A stretch of 34,908 nt of DNA, from positions 45,742 to 80,649 of the forward strand of contig PBLA01000002.1 of the NCBI GenBank assembly GCA_002722245.1. The letters run 5' to 3'. The position numbers were made by a program, and so were the translations under genes. The notes under the pieces were generated by a model, which saw only the letters and a program-made list of their open reading frames with translations, had not been told where the DNA came from and searched no databases. This DNA comes from Flavobacteriales bacterium. Lineage in GTDB: Bacteria; Bacteroidota; Bacteroidia; Flavobacteriales_C; GCA-002722245. Below are positions 14,273 to 22,674 of this stretch, one piece after another. Every line of letters begins with the position of its first letter. Position 1 is the first letter of the stretch.

Positions 14273-15136
14273 ATGAAAAATATCAGCTTCATCTTACTGT
14301 TATCGATCGCCTTGTCAAGTTGTCTTTCCTCGGTGAGTAATAAAATTGTGAAACAGGAGAGAATGACTAAAAAAGAAAAGGCTCTTGCTATTTTAAATAG
14401 GGCATGGTTGACCCATGGAATGGATCAAATGAGTAAAAAAAAGGTATATGAAGTCATAGCAACTAATCATTGGAAAGGCATACAAGGTAAATTTGGTAAA
14501 CTTTGGCCAAATCAAAAACAATTAATGAAGCTACAATATGCTGTGGGTACATTCGATTCAAAAGTTACTTTTTTAAATGGAAAAAAACAGGGAGAGGAAC
14601 GAGGACTACAGGCATGGAAATATTATGTAAAAGAAAAGGGGGACTCTGTTCTTGAATTTAAAAAGAAAACACATCGTAAAACACAATTCGGATTAGCGGC
14701 CTTTCACTACTTTTTTGAGTTACTTGATCGATTAAAAAAAGTGGACTTAATTGCCTATGCAGGAGAAAAAACATTTAATGGGAATCAGTATGAACTAGTT
14801 TTTATTACTTGGGAAAAGCTAGAAAAACATCCTGAACATGATCAGTATGTATTATGGATTAACAAAAAAACAAACATGATGGATTATGTGCATTTTACAG
14901 TTCATGATACGCCTTTTCCAGGAAACATGGTCACAGGAAGTGTTGAGTTTACTCAGTTCAAGACTATTGAGGGCGTGAAAATTCCATTTGAACAAATCGT
15001 ATATGTTGGCGATCCAAAAGCAAATCAAAACAAATACTTGCATAAATTAACAGTAAATGATTTTAAGTTTGATGCATTTGATAAACAAGTACTCTATCCT
15101 AAAAAAGAATTGATGTCTATTGGTGATTCAAAGTAA
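14273..15136 (+). CDS. Secreted lipoprotein of unknown function
   Basis: A 287-residue protein starting at ATG 14273, which places a lipoprotein signal peptide at the very N-terminus: a hydrophobic stretch with lipobox LSSC and the modified cysteine at residue 17. The in-frame upstream ATG at 14255 would overlap the promoter element. The mature part is rich in lysine and aromatic residues, and a beta-strand pattern (YELVFITWEKLE, YVLWINKKTNMMDYV, GVKIPFEQIVYVGDP) recalls the LolA/LolB-like folds of many Bacteroidota lipoproteins. No catalytic motif is seen. It is probably anchored to the outer membrane or inner leaflet. I cannot name a specific family with confidence. Confidence 0.75.
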   Translation: MKNISFILLLSIALSSCLSSVSNKIVKQERMTKKEKALAILNRAWLTHGMDQMSKKKVYEVIATNHWKGIQGKFGKLWPNQKQLMKLQYAVGTFDSKVTFLNGKKQGEERGLQAWKYYVKEKGDSVLEFKKKTHRKTQFGLAAFHYFFELLDRLKKVDLIAYAGEKTFNGNQYELVFITWEKLEKHPEHDQYVLWINKKTNMMDYVHFTVHDTPFPGNMVTGSVEFTQFKTIEGVKIPFEQIVYVGDPKANQNKYLHKLTVNDFKFDAFDKQVLYPKKELMSIGDSK

Positions 15137-15217
15137 TTCATCGAGTTAGCTGCGTTCTAAGACGATGAGGAATAGTTTCTATGTGTAGATGGATTGCGGA
15201 GGGTTATTTACCTCTTT

Positions 15218-15240
15218 AAAAAAAGGAGTTTACTCCCCTT
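15218..15240 (-). terminator. Terminator overlapping the hemJ stop codon
   Basis: On the minus strand, GGAG (15236-15233) pairs with CTCC (15228-15225) around the loop TAAA, followed by seven T (15224-15218). The hemJ stop codon TAA (15232-15230) forms the loop. The stem is short, so efficiency is uncertain. The convergent lipoprotein gene ends about 80 bp away with no clear terminator of its own. Confidence 0.55.
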
Positions 15241-15781
15241 TTCTTGACCTGTAGTTTTTATAAATCTTAATGCCCGCCATTAAGGCTAATGATACACCAA
15301 TTAACCCACCAACCCCAATCAATGCATTCATTTCATTTTGAAGTTCTACAAGGAAAACAATGGCGAATAGGAGTAAAGTAGCAACTTCATTCCATAATCG
15401 CATTTTTGCTGAAGTAGTGGTGACAATATCATTCTTAAACTTCTTAAAAATTGATCCACACACATGATGGTATGCAATTAAAAGTAATACAAAAACAAGT
15501 TTAGCATGCATCCATGGCTCCGTAAACAAGTCGGGCTGAACTGTTAAAAGAGCGCTTCCAAAAATAACGGTAAGCACCATACTTGGCCATGCAATAATGT
15601 ACCAGAGGCGCTTCATCATTATTTTATATTGCTCCGATAGAATGGATTTCTCAGGCTCTACTTTGTCTTGAGCCTCGCAGAAGTATACAAATAATCGCAC
15701 CATGTAAAATAATCCCGCAAACCATGTGACTACAAAAATGATGTGTAATGATTTTATATATGCAATGCCTTCTGCTGTCAT
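15230..15781 (-). CDS. hemJ: HemJ-type protoporphyrinogen IX oxidase (CopD/UPF0093 family)
   Basis: A 183-residue inner membrane protein with four or five helices. The N-terminus YIKSLHIIFVVTWFAGLFYM (about 8-27) with the conserved His13, followed by RLFVYFCEAQ, is the HemJ signature. Later landmarks are the conserved W-M-H-A-K-L stretch and IAYHHVCG. HemJ oxidises protoporphyrinogen IX to protoporphyrin IX in heme synthesis in bacteria lacking HemY/HemG, and itself binds heme. It is the last gene of a minus-strand unit, 2 bp after the M23 peptidase gene. No other heme gene is adjacent. Confidence 0.86.
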   Translation of the reverse strand: MTAEGIAYIKSLHIIFVVTWFAGLFYMVRLFVYFCEAQDKVEPEKSILSEQYKIMMKRLWYIIAWPSMVLTVIFGSALLTVQPDLFTEPWMHAKLVFVLLLIAYHHVCGSIFKKFKNDIVTTTSAKMRLWNEVATLLLFAIVFLVELQNEMNALIGVGGLIGVSLALMAGIKIYKNYRSRKGE

Positions 15782-15783
15782 TA

Positions 15784-16620
15784 TTATTCAAAGTTGATAA
15801 CTTCCGAGGGATTTAGAGGTGATCCTTTAAACCATATTTCAAAATGTAAATGAGGACCTGTAGTAAATTCACCACTGTTTCCAACAATTGCAATTACCTC
15901 TCCAGCCTTTACAATATCACCCTCTTTTTTCAAAATAACGGAATTATGTTTGTAAATACTAATCAATTCATTGCTGTGTTGAATAGCAATAACATGTCCG
16001 GTTTCTGCTGTCCATGCGGCTAATACAACTTTGCCATTTAAAATACTTTTTACACCTGCGTCTTCTTCCGAAACAACATCAACTCCATAGTGGCCCTCGT
16101 CTAACTTAAACTCTTTTGAAATCATTCCAGAAATCGGTTTAAAAAAATGGAAATATGCGAGAGATTTCGATTCTTCAAAAATGGAAAAGTTTATAAAATT
16201 GTCCGGAAGCATTTCATCCTTTTCATTTTTTAATGCGATTTTCTCAAGGGACATATTATTTATAGAATCAACAGGAATCCCAAAGTCTTTTAATGCCGAA
16301 TCCACTTTTAAACTATAGCTGATTTGACCATCTACCTTTTCTTGAAGATTAAATAAACGTTTTTGAACCTCCAGTAACTGAGCATGATCGGATGCTGATT
16401 CATAACCTGGAATGATAAACGATTTTATGGGAGTGAATGCGATAAGTGTATAAGTTAATCCGGATACTGCAAATGCGGCAAAAGCGATCCATACCATTAA
16501 TCTACCTCGTGAAATATCTCTACTATATACTTCGAGCAATAAATCTTTATTAACGATTGAAAGGTGATACCTTACTTTTAATCGCTCCCAAAAATTATTT
16601 TTCTCTTTTTTCTCCTCCAC
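15784..16620 (-). CDS. Membrane-anchored M23 family metallopeptidase
   Basis: A 278-residue protein. Residues 1-38 are cytoplasmic and basic, and a membrane helix spans about 41-61 (LMVWIAFAAFAVSGLTYTLI). A short helical linker leads to the C-terminal LytM/M23 domain (about 165-270). The zinc ligands are visible: H177 and D181 in HYGVDV, and the H-x-H pair H257/H259 in GPHLHFEIW. The domain should hydrolyse peptidoglycan cross-links in the periplasm. The same layout, without a LysM domain, is common in Bacteroidota. Its ATG directly abuts the stop of the thioesterase gene, so the two are cotranscribed; HemJ follows 2 bp later. Confidence 0.9.
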   Translation of the reverse strand: MEEKKEKNNFWERLKVRYHLSIVNKDLLLEVYSRDISRGRLMVWIAFAAFAVSGLTYTLIAFTPIKSFIIPGYESASDHAQLLEVQKRLFNLQEKVDGQISYSLKVDSALKDFGIPVDSINNMSLEKIALKNEKDEMLPDNFINFSIFEESKSLAYFHFFKPISGMISKEFKLDEGHYGVDVVSEEDAGVKSILNGKVVLAAWTAETGHVIAIQHSNELISIYKHNSVILKKEGDIVKAGEVIAIVGNSGEFTTGPHLHFEIWFKGSPLNPSEVINFE

Positions 16621-17130
16621 TTATTCAAATAATGATTTTAGCTCTCCGGCATCTTTCGCATCCATTTTACCCGCCATAATTAGATTTAATTGGCGTCGTC
16701 GGAGGGCTCCCTTATACTTCTTTTTTTCATCTTCAGATTCAGGAATTAATTCTGGAACCTCAATAGGACGACCAAGTTGATCAACGGCAACAAATGTGTA
16801 AATTGCTTCATTATGTCGTCTTTTTTCGCCTGTAACATGGTCTTCCACCCAAACATCCATAACAACCTCCATACTAGAGGTGAATGCACGAGATACTTTT
16901 GCTTCAATTGTAACGATATCGCCTAGTCGGATGGCTTTTTGAAAAGCAACTTTTCCTACTGATGCTGTAACTACCACTCTTCTGCAGTGTCGATGGGCAC
17001 TAATAGCACCAACAACGTCTAACCAGTTTAACAACTGCCCACCCATTAAATTTCCTAAAGTATTGGTGTTATTTGGCAAAACAATGTGCGTTGCCGACGC
17101 ATAAGTACTTCCTGCTGTAACCGCTTTCAT
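16621..17130 (-). CDS. Acyl-CoA thioesterase (hotdog fold, YciA/BFIT-like)
   Basis: A 169-residue cytoplasmic enzyme that hydrolyses acyl-CoA to free acid and CoA. The single hotdog domain is marked by NTLGNLMGGQLLNWLDVVGA (about 24-43), where the helix packs against the sheet and D38 is the likely catalytic acid, then VASVGKVAF-like and GDIVTIEAKVSRAFTSSMEV strands. A charged tail with EDEKKKYKGALRRRQ closes it, typical of the acyl-CoA hydrolase group related to YciA and BACH. Chain-length preference cannot be read from sequence. It is the first gene of the unit with the M23 peptidase (no gap) and hemJ. Confidence 0.88.
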   Translation of the reverse strand: MKAVTAGSTYASATHIVLPNNTNTLGNLMGGQLLNWLDVVGAISAHRHCRRVVVTASVGKVAFQKAIRLGDIVTIEAKVSRAFTSSMEVVMDVWVEDHVTGEKRRHNEAIYTFVAVDQLGRPIEVPELIPESEDEKKKYKGALRRRQLNLIMAGKMDAKDAGELKSLFE

Positions 17131-17225
17131 AGTCCTAAAATAGGTAATTTGAGTCAGTATTCCTTGTTAAACTCCATTGCCACTCGTAATCTCCCTATAT
17201 ATAAGAAGGCTAAAAGCAGTCTAAA

Positions 17226-17435
17226 CTATAGTAATACGTTTTTAACTCGTCCTACTTTTCCATTAGTTAGCATAACCTTGATTCCATGAGGATGATACTG
17301 AGATTTTGTAAGTAATTTCTTTACGGTTCCTTGAGTTAATTCACCTGTTCGTTGATGATGTTTTTGAACGATTTCTACCTCATACAAATACTTCACATTT
17401 CTTCTATATCTTCCGTCTGTTTCGTCCGTTTCCAT
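17226..17435 (-). CDS. YwbE family protein
   Basis: A 69-residue protein starting at ATG 17435; 18 further in-frame residues upstream do not match the family. The core VEIVQKHHQRTGELTQGTVKKLLTKS and then HPHGIKVMLTNGKVGRVKNVL matches B. subtilis YwbE (DUF2196) nearly end to end. No function is known. It is a small, probably single-domain beta-rich protein of the cytoplasm. It lies 56 bp after argD on the same strand and could be read from the arginine transcript. Confidence 0.85.
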   Translation of the reverse strand: METDETDGRYRRNVKYLYEVEIVQKHHQRTGELTQGTVKKLLTKSQYHPHGIKVMLTNGKVGRVKNVLL

Positions 17436-17491
17436 GTGTTTACAGATTTGTAGAATGTGTTGAGTTTGGCAATGAATGTAACGGAGCAAGC

Positions 17492-18619
17492 TTATGAAAA
17501 TTCGCTTTTAATGGCATTAATCAATTTATCACTCTCCTTTTTAGTAATGTTCATTGGAGGTAATAATCGTAAAATATTTGGATTAGCACATCCACCTGTG
17601 AAAATATGATGTTTTGTTAAAAGACCGGATCGTAGAGCTTTTCCATCTCCTTTAATCACCAGTCCTAACATTAACCCTCTTCCCGTAATGGCTTCAATAG
17701 CGTCAATTTTTGATAATTCCTCTTTTAAATATTCACCTTGATGTTTCGCATTTTCAAGGAGGTTTTCTTCCTCAATAACCTCTAAAACGGCTGTTCCCGC
17801 TGCCGAGGCCAGATGATTTCCACCAAATGTTGTTCCAAGTAAACCGAAACTTGGTTTAAACGCAGGACTTACAATAATCCCTCCAATTGGGAAACCATTA
17901 CCCATTCCTTTTGCCATGGTAATAACATCAGCTTTTATTCCCGCGTGTTGATGCGCGAAGAAATCTCCAGTCCGACCATAACCACTTTGGACTTCATCTA
18001 AAATTAAAACAACACCAAATTTATCTGCCAAATCTCTCAAACCTTTTAAGAACTCCACGGTTGGTTCAATGATACCAGCAACTCCTTGAATCCCCTCAAT
18101 AATGATACCTGCTACATCACCATCCTCAAGTGCTTGTTCAACCGGTTCCAATTCGTTTAACGGCAGATATTGAGTAGTAATGGATCCATTAAAGGCAGCC
18201 TTTATTTTTGGACCATCAGTTACCCGTAATGCACCCATTGTTCTTCCATGGAATCCTTTTTCGAAAGCTAAGATCTTTGATTTACAGTTATGAAAACTTG
18301 CCATTTTCAAGGCGTTTTCAACAGCCTCTGCTCCGCTATTGCAAAGAAATAACTGGTAATCATCATATCCAGATAGTTTCCCTAATTTCTCAGCCAATTC
18401 TGTTTGAGTATTGTTAATAACAGAATTTGAGTAAAAGGCAATATTATCCAATTGATCTTTTATTCTTTTTACATAATGGGGGTGTGAATGTCCTACGGAA
18501 ATTACAGCGTGACCACCATAAAAATCTAAATATTCTGTCCCATGCTTATCATATACATAAGCTCCCGAAGCCTTTACGGGTTCAATTGGGAATAATGGGT
18601 ATACATCAAATAATTTCAT
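17492..18619 (-). CDS. argD: Acetylornithine (or succinylornithine) aminotransferase
   Basis: A 375-residue class III PLP aminotransferase. Landmarks: NSGAEAVENALK (94-105), FHGRTMGALRVT (123-134), LDEVQSGYGRTG (207-218) with the PLP-ring aspartate D208, and the Schiff-base lysine K237 in TMAKGMGNGFP. It moves the amino group between glutamate and the N-acylated semialdehyde in arginine synthesis, in the cytoplasm. In Bacteroides, N-succinyl rather than N-acetyl intermediates are used; which applies here is unresolved. It is the third gene of argG-argC-argD, 29 bp after argC. Context makes ArgD the natural choice over other class III enzymes. Confidence 0.92.
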   Translation of the reverse strand: MKLFDVYPLFPIEPVKASGAYVYDKHGTEYLDFYGGHAVISVGHSHPHYVKRIKDQLDNIAFYSNSVINNTQTELAEKLGKLSGYDDYQLFLCNSGAEAVENALKMASFHNCKSKILAFEKGFHGRTMGALRVTDGPKIKAAFNGSITTQYLPLNELEPVEQALEDGDVAGIIIEGIQGVAGIIEPTVEFLKGLRDLADKFGVVLILDEVQSGYGRTGDFFAHQHAGIKADVITMAKGMGNGFPIGGIIVSPAFKPSFGLLGTTFGGNHLASAAGTAVLEVIEEENLLENAKHQGEYLKEELSKIDAIEAITGRGLMLGLVIKGDGKALRSGLLTKHHIFTGGCANPNILRLLPPMNITKKESDKLINAIKSEFS

Positions 18620-18648
18620 TTTGGTTTAATTAAAAGTTTGTGATTGAT

Positions 18649-19626
18649 TTAAAAAGCAACTGTTTTTAGTCTCAATCCTGTCCTCTCGTCTAATCCAAAT
18701 AATAAATTCATGTTTTGAACTGCCTGACCAGACGCTCCTTTTAATAAGTTATCTATTGCACTTTGGATGTAAATATTTCCATCATGTAATTCAACTTGGA
18801 TTACACATTTGTTCGTGTTTACAACTTGTTTCAAATCTAATCCCTTCTCAACGAAGTGAACGAAAGGCGCATCAGCATAATAATCTGTATATAATTTCTT
18901 AGCTTCTTCTAATGTCCCATCAAACTTGGTGTAAACACTCGCTAAAATCCCACGAGTGAAATTCCCTCTGAATGGAACAAAATTTACAGCCTGATTAAAT
19001 GATGGCTGCAAGTGCTTTAATGTCGCCTTAATTTCCTTTAAATGCTGGTGATTAAATTGCTTGTAAACCGAGATGTTTCCGTTTCTCCAAGAGAAGTGAG
19101 AAGTATCTGTTGGTACTCTTCCGGCTCCTGTAGAACCAGTCACAGCACTAACATGAATATCTTCTTTGATTAATCTAGCCTTAGCTAGAGGCAATAAAGC
19201 AAATTGAATTCCTGTTGCGAAACACCCAGGGTTTGCAATTTTTATAGCTCCTTTTATGGCTTCTTTTTGGAATTCAGGTAATCCGTATACAAATCCACTT
19301 TTATCACTTTCGAACTCTTCGATTGAGTGACGGAAATCCGTGCTTAAGTCAATTATTTTTGTGCTTTCCGAGATTGTATTCTCTTCTAAGAAAGTTTTTG
19401 AAGTCCCGTGCGGTAAACACAAGAAAAGTACATCAACTTCAACTAATTTATCCGAAAAAACCAAATCAGTTTCTCCCAATAAATCCTTATGCGTAGCATA
19501 AACTGGATTTCCAGCTTGCGACGTACTGTAAACATATTTTATATCAACCTCAGGGTGGTTAATGATGATTCGAAGCAATTCTCCTCCTGTATATCCTGCT
19601 CCTCCGGCAACTCCAACTGTAATCAT
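18649..19626 (-). CDS. argC: N-acetyl-gamma-glutamyl-phosphate reductase
   Basis: A 325-residue NADPH-dependent enzyme that reduces N-acyl-glutamyl phosphate to the semialdehyde, the third step of arginine synthesis. The dinucleotide loop is GVAGGAGYTGGELLRII (5-21). The catalytic cysteine is C135 in ANPGCFATG. Other landmarks are CLPHGTSKTFL (70-80), HFSWRNGNISVYKQFNHQH and a final GQAVQNMNLLFG helix, as in ArgC. Length is typical. It starts 12 bp after argG and is followed by argD. Confidence 0.96.
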   Translation of the reverse strand: MITVGVAGGAGYTGGELLRIIINHPEVDIKYVYSTSQAGNPVYATHKDLLGETDLVFSDKLVEVDVLFLCLPHGTSKTFLEENTISESTKIIDLSTDFRHSIEEFESDKSGFVYGLPEFQKEAIKGAIKIANPGCFATGIQFALLPLAKARLIKEDIHVSAVTGSTGAGRVPTDTSHFSWRNGNISVYKQFNHQHLKEIKATLKHLQPSFNQAVNFVPFRGNFTRGILASVYTKFDGTLEEAKKLYTDYYADAPFVHFVEKGLDLKQVVNTNKCVIQVELHDGNIYIQSAIDNLLKGASGQAVQNMNLLFGLDERTGLRLKTVAF

Positions 19627-19638
19627 AGTTAATAGTTT

Positions 19639-20829
19639 TTAGTCTAGGATTGAACCATTGACTGCATTAAAAATAATGTTAGGAACTGCTGCGATTTTAG
19701 AGAATCCTCTCACATCATTTCCGTCCCAAAGCTTATTCATTTCACCATACTGTGCGGCTGAACTATTCATTAAGTCGTGCTTGCTTTCAATTCCTAAAAC
19801 CTGGAAGTGATTTGGTGACAGCTTAATCTTGGCAGTACCAGTAACATACTTTTGAGTATCCTGAAGGAATGTTTCAATGTTTCTCATTACGGGGTCTAAG
19901 TATTGACCTTCGTGTAATAAGTTGCCATACCAATTAGCTAATTGCTCCTTCCAATATAACTGCCATTTTGCCAAAGTATGTTTTTCCAACGTGTGGTGTG
20001 CTTTGATTATGATTAGTGGTGCAGCAGCCTCAAAACCTACACGACCTTTGATTCCAACAATTGTATCACCAACGTGAACATCTCTACCAATTCCGTATTG
20101 ACAAGCAATTTCGTTCAACTTGTTAATCGCTGAAATAGGATCTAGATCCTCTCCATTGATTCCAACAACCTCGCCTTTCTTAAATGTTAATTCCACTTCC
20201 TCAGAATCATGTTTTTGAATTTGTGATGGGAATGCTTCTTCAGGTAAGAACTCGTTTGAAGTTAACGTCTCTTTTCCACCTACAGATGTTCCCCAAATTC
20301 CTTTATTAATTGAGTAGGCTGCTTTACTCCAATCACCGTCCACACCATGCTTTTCTAAGAATTCAATCTCTTCCTCCCGCGATAGTTTGTTGTCACGGAT
20401 TGGGGTGATGATTTCAGCCTCAGGGTAAATAATGTGAAAAGCCATGTCGAACCGAACTTGATCGTTACCAGCACCCGTTGAACCATGAGCAATAGCATCA
20501 GCTTTTAATTCTTTTGCATATTGTGCAATAGCAACAGCTTGGAAAATACGTTCAGCACTCACCGATAATGGGTAGGTGTTATTCTTTAGAATATTCCCAA
20601 AGATTAAGTATTTTATACACTTGTCGTAAAATTCTTGCGTAACTCTAATCGCCTTGTATGACGCTAAACCAATCGTATTCGCTCTGTTCTCCACAAAGTC
20701 TAATTCCTCTTGGCTAAATCCACCCGTATCAATTAATACAGCATGTACCTCATACCCTAAATCACCCAAATACTTTACACAGTAAGTTGTATCTAAACCT
20801 CCACTGTATGCTAAAACTACTTTTTTCAT
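19639..20829 (-). CDS. argG: Argininosuccinate synthase
   Basis: A 396-residue enzyme that joins citrulline and aspartate with ATP to form argininosuccinate. The ATP-binding PP-loop is LAYSGGLDTTYC (5-16). ArgG landmarks follow: IAHGSTGAGNDQVRFD, NIWGTS-like KGIWGTSVGG, and GRVGFEAAAPL. Length matches the bacterial family. It is the promoter-proximal gene of the argG-argC-argD unit. The remaining genes (transcarbamylase, argB, deacylase, argH) are not in the window. Upstream lies the divergent menC, then the GNAT gene. Confidence 0.97.
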   Translation of the reverse strand: MKKVVLAYSGGLDTTYCVKYLGDLGYEVHAVLIDTGGFSQEELDFVENRANTIGLASYKAIRVTQEFYDKCIKYLIFGNILKNNTYPLSVSAERIFQAVAIAQYAKELKADAIAHGSTGAGNDQVRFDMAFHIIYPEAEIITPIRDNKLSREEEIEFLEKHGVDGDWSKAAYSINKGIWGTSVGGKETLTSNEFLPEEAFPSQIQKHDSEEVELTFKKGEVVGINGEDLDPISAINKLNEIACQYGIGRDVHVGDTIVGIKGRVGFEAAAPLIIIKAHHTLEKHTLAKWQLYWKEQLANWYGNLLHEGQYLDPVMRNIETFLQDTQKYVTGTAKIKLSPNHFQVLGIESKHDLMNSSAAQYGEMNKLWDGNDVRGFSKIAAVPNIIFNAVNGSILD

Positions 20830-20867
20830 CTTTTCACTTTTAACCCATTAACCTACAAACGTATATG

Positions 20868-20899
20868 CAAAATTACCGAATTTTAAGGGAATTTTTCAA
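20868..20899 (-). promoter_or_regulatory. Putative promoter of argG-argC-argD
   Basis: On the minus strand TTG (20899-20897) is followed after 21 nt by TAATTTTG (20875-20868), a full match to TAnnTTTG. It gives a leader of about 30 nt before ATG 20829. No leader ORF or clear operator is visible between them. Confidence 0.5.
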
Positions 20900-20912
20900 T
20901 TATCTTTAGATC

Positions 20913-21968
20913 ATGTTCAAAGCACCGCTTTTGTTATCGAATCAATTATTAAAGGCTACTTGGGAAAAACATGAATTAGTATTTAAACGTCCGGCCAAAA
21001 CTTCTCGTGAAATATTTAACACCAAGGACACTTATGTGCTTAAAATATCTTTTGAAGATGAAGCGATTCAGGGTTGTGGAGAATGTAGTCCACTATGGAC
21101 ATTAAGTATTGATCCAAAGGATGAATATACCGATAAATTGGATTGGGTTTGTTCAAACATCAATTCGTGGAATGAATTTTTGTATTCAGATGAACTTTCG
21201 AATTATCCCAGTATCCAGTTTGGGATAGAAACAGCGTTGCTCGATTTACAACATGGTGGAAAGCAAATTGTATTTCCTTCAATATTTACAGAAGGAAAAG
21301 ATGAAATTGAAATCAATGGTTTGATTTGGATGGGTGATTACAAATACATGGCCCAACAAATCGAAGAAAAAATTTACGCAGGTTTTAATTGCGTTAAACT
21401 TAAGATAGGAGCAATTGATTGGGAACAAGAAAAGGACTTGCTAAAAAATATCAGAAGTCGTTTTTCAAAGGAAGAAATAGAATTAAGAGTTGATGCAAAT
21501 GGAGCATTTTTGCCTCAAAACGCTATGGAAAAGCTAAAAGTTTTAGCGGATTTAGAGATTCATTCTATTGAACAACCAATCATGGCAGGACAATTAGAAG
21601 AAATGGCTCAATTGTGTGCAAAAACACCAACACCAATTGCCTTAGACGAAGAGCTTATTGGGGTAAAAAAAATATCCGATAAGCGGGCTTTACTTGAGTG
21701 TATACAACCAGAATATATCATTTTAAAGCCAAGTTTAATTGGGGGTGTTAAGTCTTGTAATGAGTGGATCTCTCTTGCTGAAGAATTGAATGTTGGTTGG
21801 TGGGCAACTTCTGCACTTGAAGGGAATATCGGTTTAAATGCTATTGCTCAATTTGCATATCAAACGGGGAATAAAATGCCTCAAGGACTTGGCACAGGTC
21901 AACTTTTTGAAACTAATTTTGATGCTCCAATCGAGTTAAAAGGTAATTTGGTGTGTTTTAAAAAGTAA
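20913..21968 (+). CDS. menC: o-Succinylbenzoate synthase (enolase superfamily)
   Basis: A 351-residue enzyme that dehydrates SHCHC to o-succinylbenzoate in menaquinone synthesis. The enolase-superfamily active site is complete: the K-x-K pair K162/K164 in VKLKIG, metal ligands D194 (RVDANGAF), E220 (SIEQP) and D245 (ALDEE), and the second catalytic lysine K272 (ILKPS). The capping domain is N-terminal (1-115). Its closest look-alikes are dipeptide epimerase and N-acylamino acid racemase; the pattern EQP...LDEEL...LKPSLIGG fits the MenC group of Bacteroidota. No other men gene is nearby. It lies, oppositely oriented, between the GNAT gene and argG. Confidence 0.87.
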   Translation: MFKAPLLLSNQLLKATWEKHELVFKRPAKTSREIFNTKDTYVLKISFEDEAIQGCGECSPLWTLSIDPKDEYTDKLDWVCSNINSWNEFLYSDELSNYPSIQFGIETALLDLQHGGKQIVFPSIFTEGKDEIEINGLIWMGDYKYMAQQIEEKIYAGFNCVKLKIGAIDWEQEKDLLKNIRSRFSKEEIELRVDANGAFLPQNAMEKLKVLADLEIHSIEQPIMAGQLEEMAQLCAKTPTPIALDEELIGVKKISDKRALLECIQPEYIILKPSLIGGVKSCNEWISLAEELNVGWWATSALEGNIGLNAIAQFAYQTGNKMPQGLGTGQLFETNFDAPIELKGNLVCFKK

Positions 21969-22001
21969 CTATTTTTCGAGTGATAATTAAAAGGGGAACT
22001 A

Positions 22002-22541
22002 TTATTTCTTCTTCTCATTTGGATCCATCAACATTCCTGTACACAAACAGTGTTTTTTGTCCGTCCGCGTGAGAATATCATAATTCACACAACTTTGACA
22101 CCCCTTCCAAAATTGTTCATCATCAGTTAGTTCACTAAAAGTAACTGGACGATACCCTAATTCCGAATTAATTTTCATTACAGGAAGCGAAGTGGTTAAT
22201 CCAAAAAGTTTTGCTGTTGGAAACTTTTCTCTTGAAAGTTCAAACGCTTTTTGCTTTATTTTTTTTGATAAGCCTTGCCCGCGGTAATCCTCGTGTACAA
22301 TTAAACCTGAGTTCGCAACATATTTATCATGTCCCCATGATTCAATGTAACAAAAACCTGCAACGATGTCGCCATCTAAGGCAATAATAGCCTTTCCTTC
22401 CTCGATTTTTTGAACGATGTATTCAGGTTTTCTTTTCGCAATTCCAGTTCCACGTTTTTGTGCGGCATCTTCAATCATGCTCACAATCTTGGTTGCGTAT
22501 GTCGTATGATTTTGGTTTGCTACTTGAATATCGATTGCCAT
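22002..22541 (-). CDS. GNAT acyltransferase, candidate first enzyme of arginine synthesis
   Basis: A 179-residue GNAT protein. The acyl-CoA pyrophosphate loop is YRGQGLSKK (86-94), preceded by the strand ANSGLIVHED; the fold runs from about 5 to 140. It ends in an unusual cysteine cluster: C148 and C151 in WKGCQSC and C165 and C167 in HCLCTG, a possible metal site. GNAT proteins of this kind lead the arginine operons of many Bacteroidota, which lack a classical ArgA, and are candidate N-acylglutamate (acetyl or succinyl) synthases. Here it is on the argG strand but separated from it by menC. A 25-codon Arg-rich ORF lies directly upstream, strengthening the arginine link. Pathway role is inferred. 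Confidence 0.8.
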   Translation of the reverse strand: MAIDIQVANQNHTTYATKIVSMIEDAAQKRGTGIAKRKPEYIVQKIEEGKAIIALDGDIVAGFCYIESWGHDKYVANSGLIVHEDYRGQGLSKKIKQKAFELSREKFPTAKLFGLTTSLPVMKINSELGYRPVTFSELTDDEQFWKGCQSCVNYDILTRTDKKHCLCTGMLMDPNEKKK

Positions 22542-22586
22542 TCTTTTTAAATTTATAAGATGATAAAGAGGTTGATTAACAGTTTT

Positions 22587-22664
22587 TTACGCTTTTTCAC
22601 GCCTGATAATGCTCCTCCTCAAAAGAATGGTTAAAGCCATGATATTTTTGACTACATCGTTCAT
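22587..22664 (-). CDS. Candidate arginine-rich leader peptide upstream of the GNAT gene
   Basis: A 25-codon ORF from ATG 22664 to TAA 22587, ending 45 bp before the GNAT start. It opens MNDVVKNIMALT and continues LLRRSIIRREKA, with two pairs of adjacent arginine codons (AGG AGG and AGG CGT) at positions 16-17 and 21-22. Clustered codons for the pathway's end product just before the pathway gene is the hallmark of translation-sensing attenuators. A TAnnTTTG match (22682-22675) would start the transcript within a few bases of the ATG. I could not find a clear terminator hairpin after it, so the mechanism, if real, is not the simple trp type. It may also be a chance ORF. Confidence 0.5.
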   Translation of the reverse strand: MNDVVKNIMALTILLRRSIIRREKA

Positions 22665-22674
22665 AATGGAAAGA

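Noticed and set aside
17920-18633. Open frames on the + strand antisense to argD (such as 18208-18417 and 18427-18633)
   Set aside because: They have no family similarity and lie fully opposite a well-conserved enzyme gene; they are shadows.
20901-20908. TATCTTTA before menC as a promoter -7 element
   Set aside because: It lacks the final G and no TTG lies at a suitable -33 distance, so it is too weak to list.
22542-22586. A transcription-attenuation terminator hairpin between the leader ORF and the GNAT start
   Set aside because: Only short, imperfect pairings (such as GTTAATCAAC) are found and no T tract follows, so no terminator is claimed.
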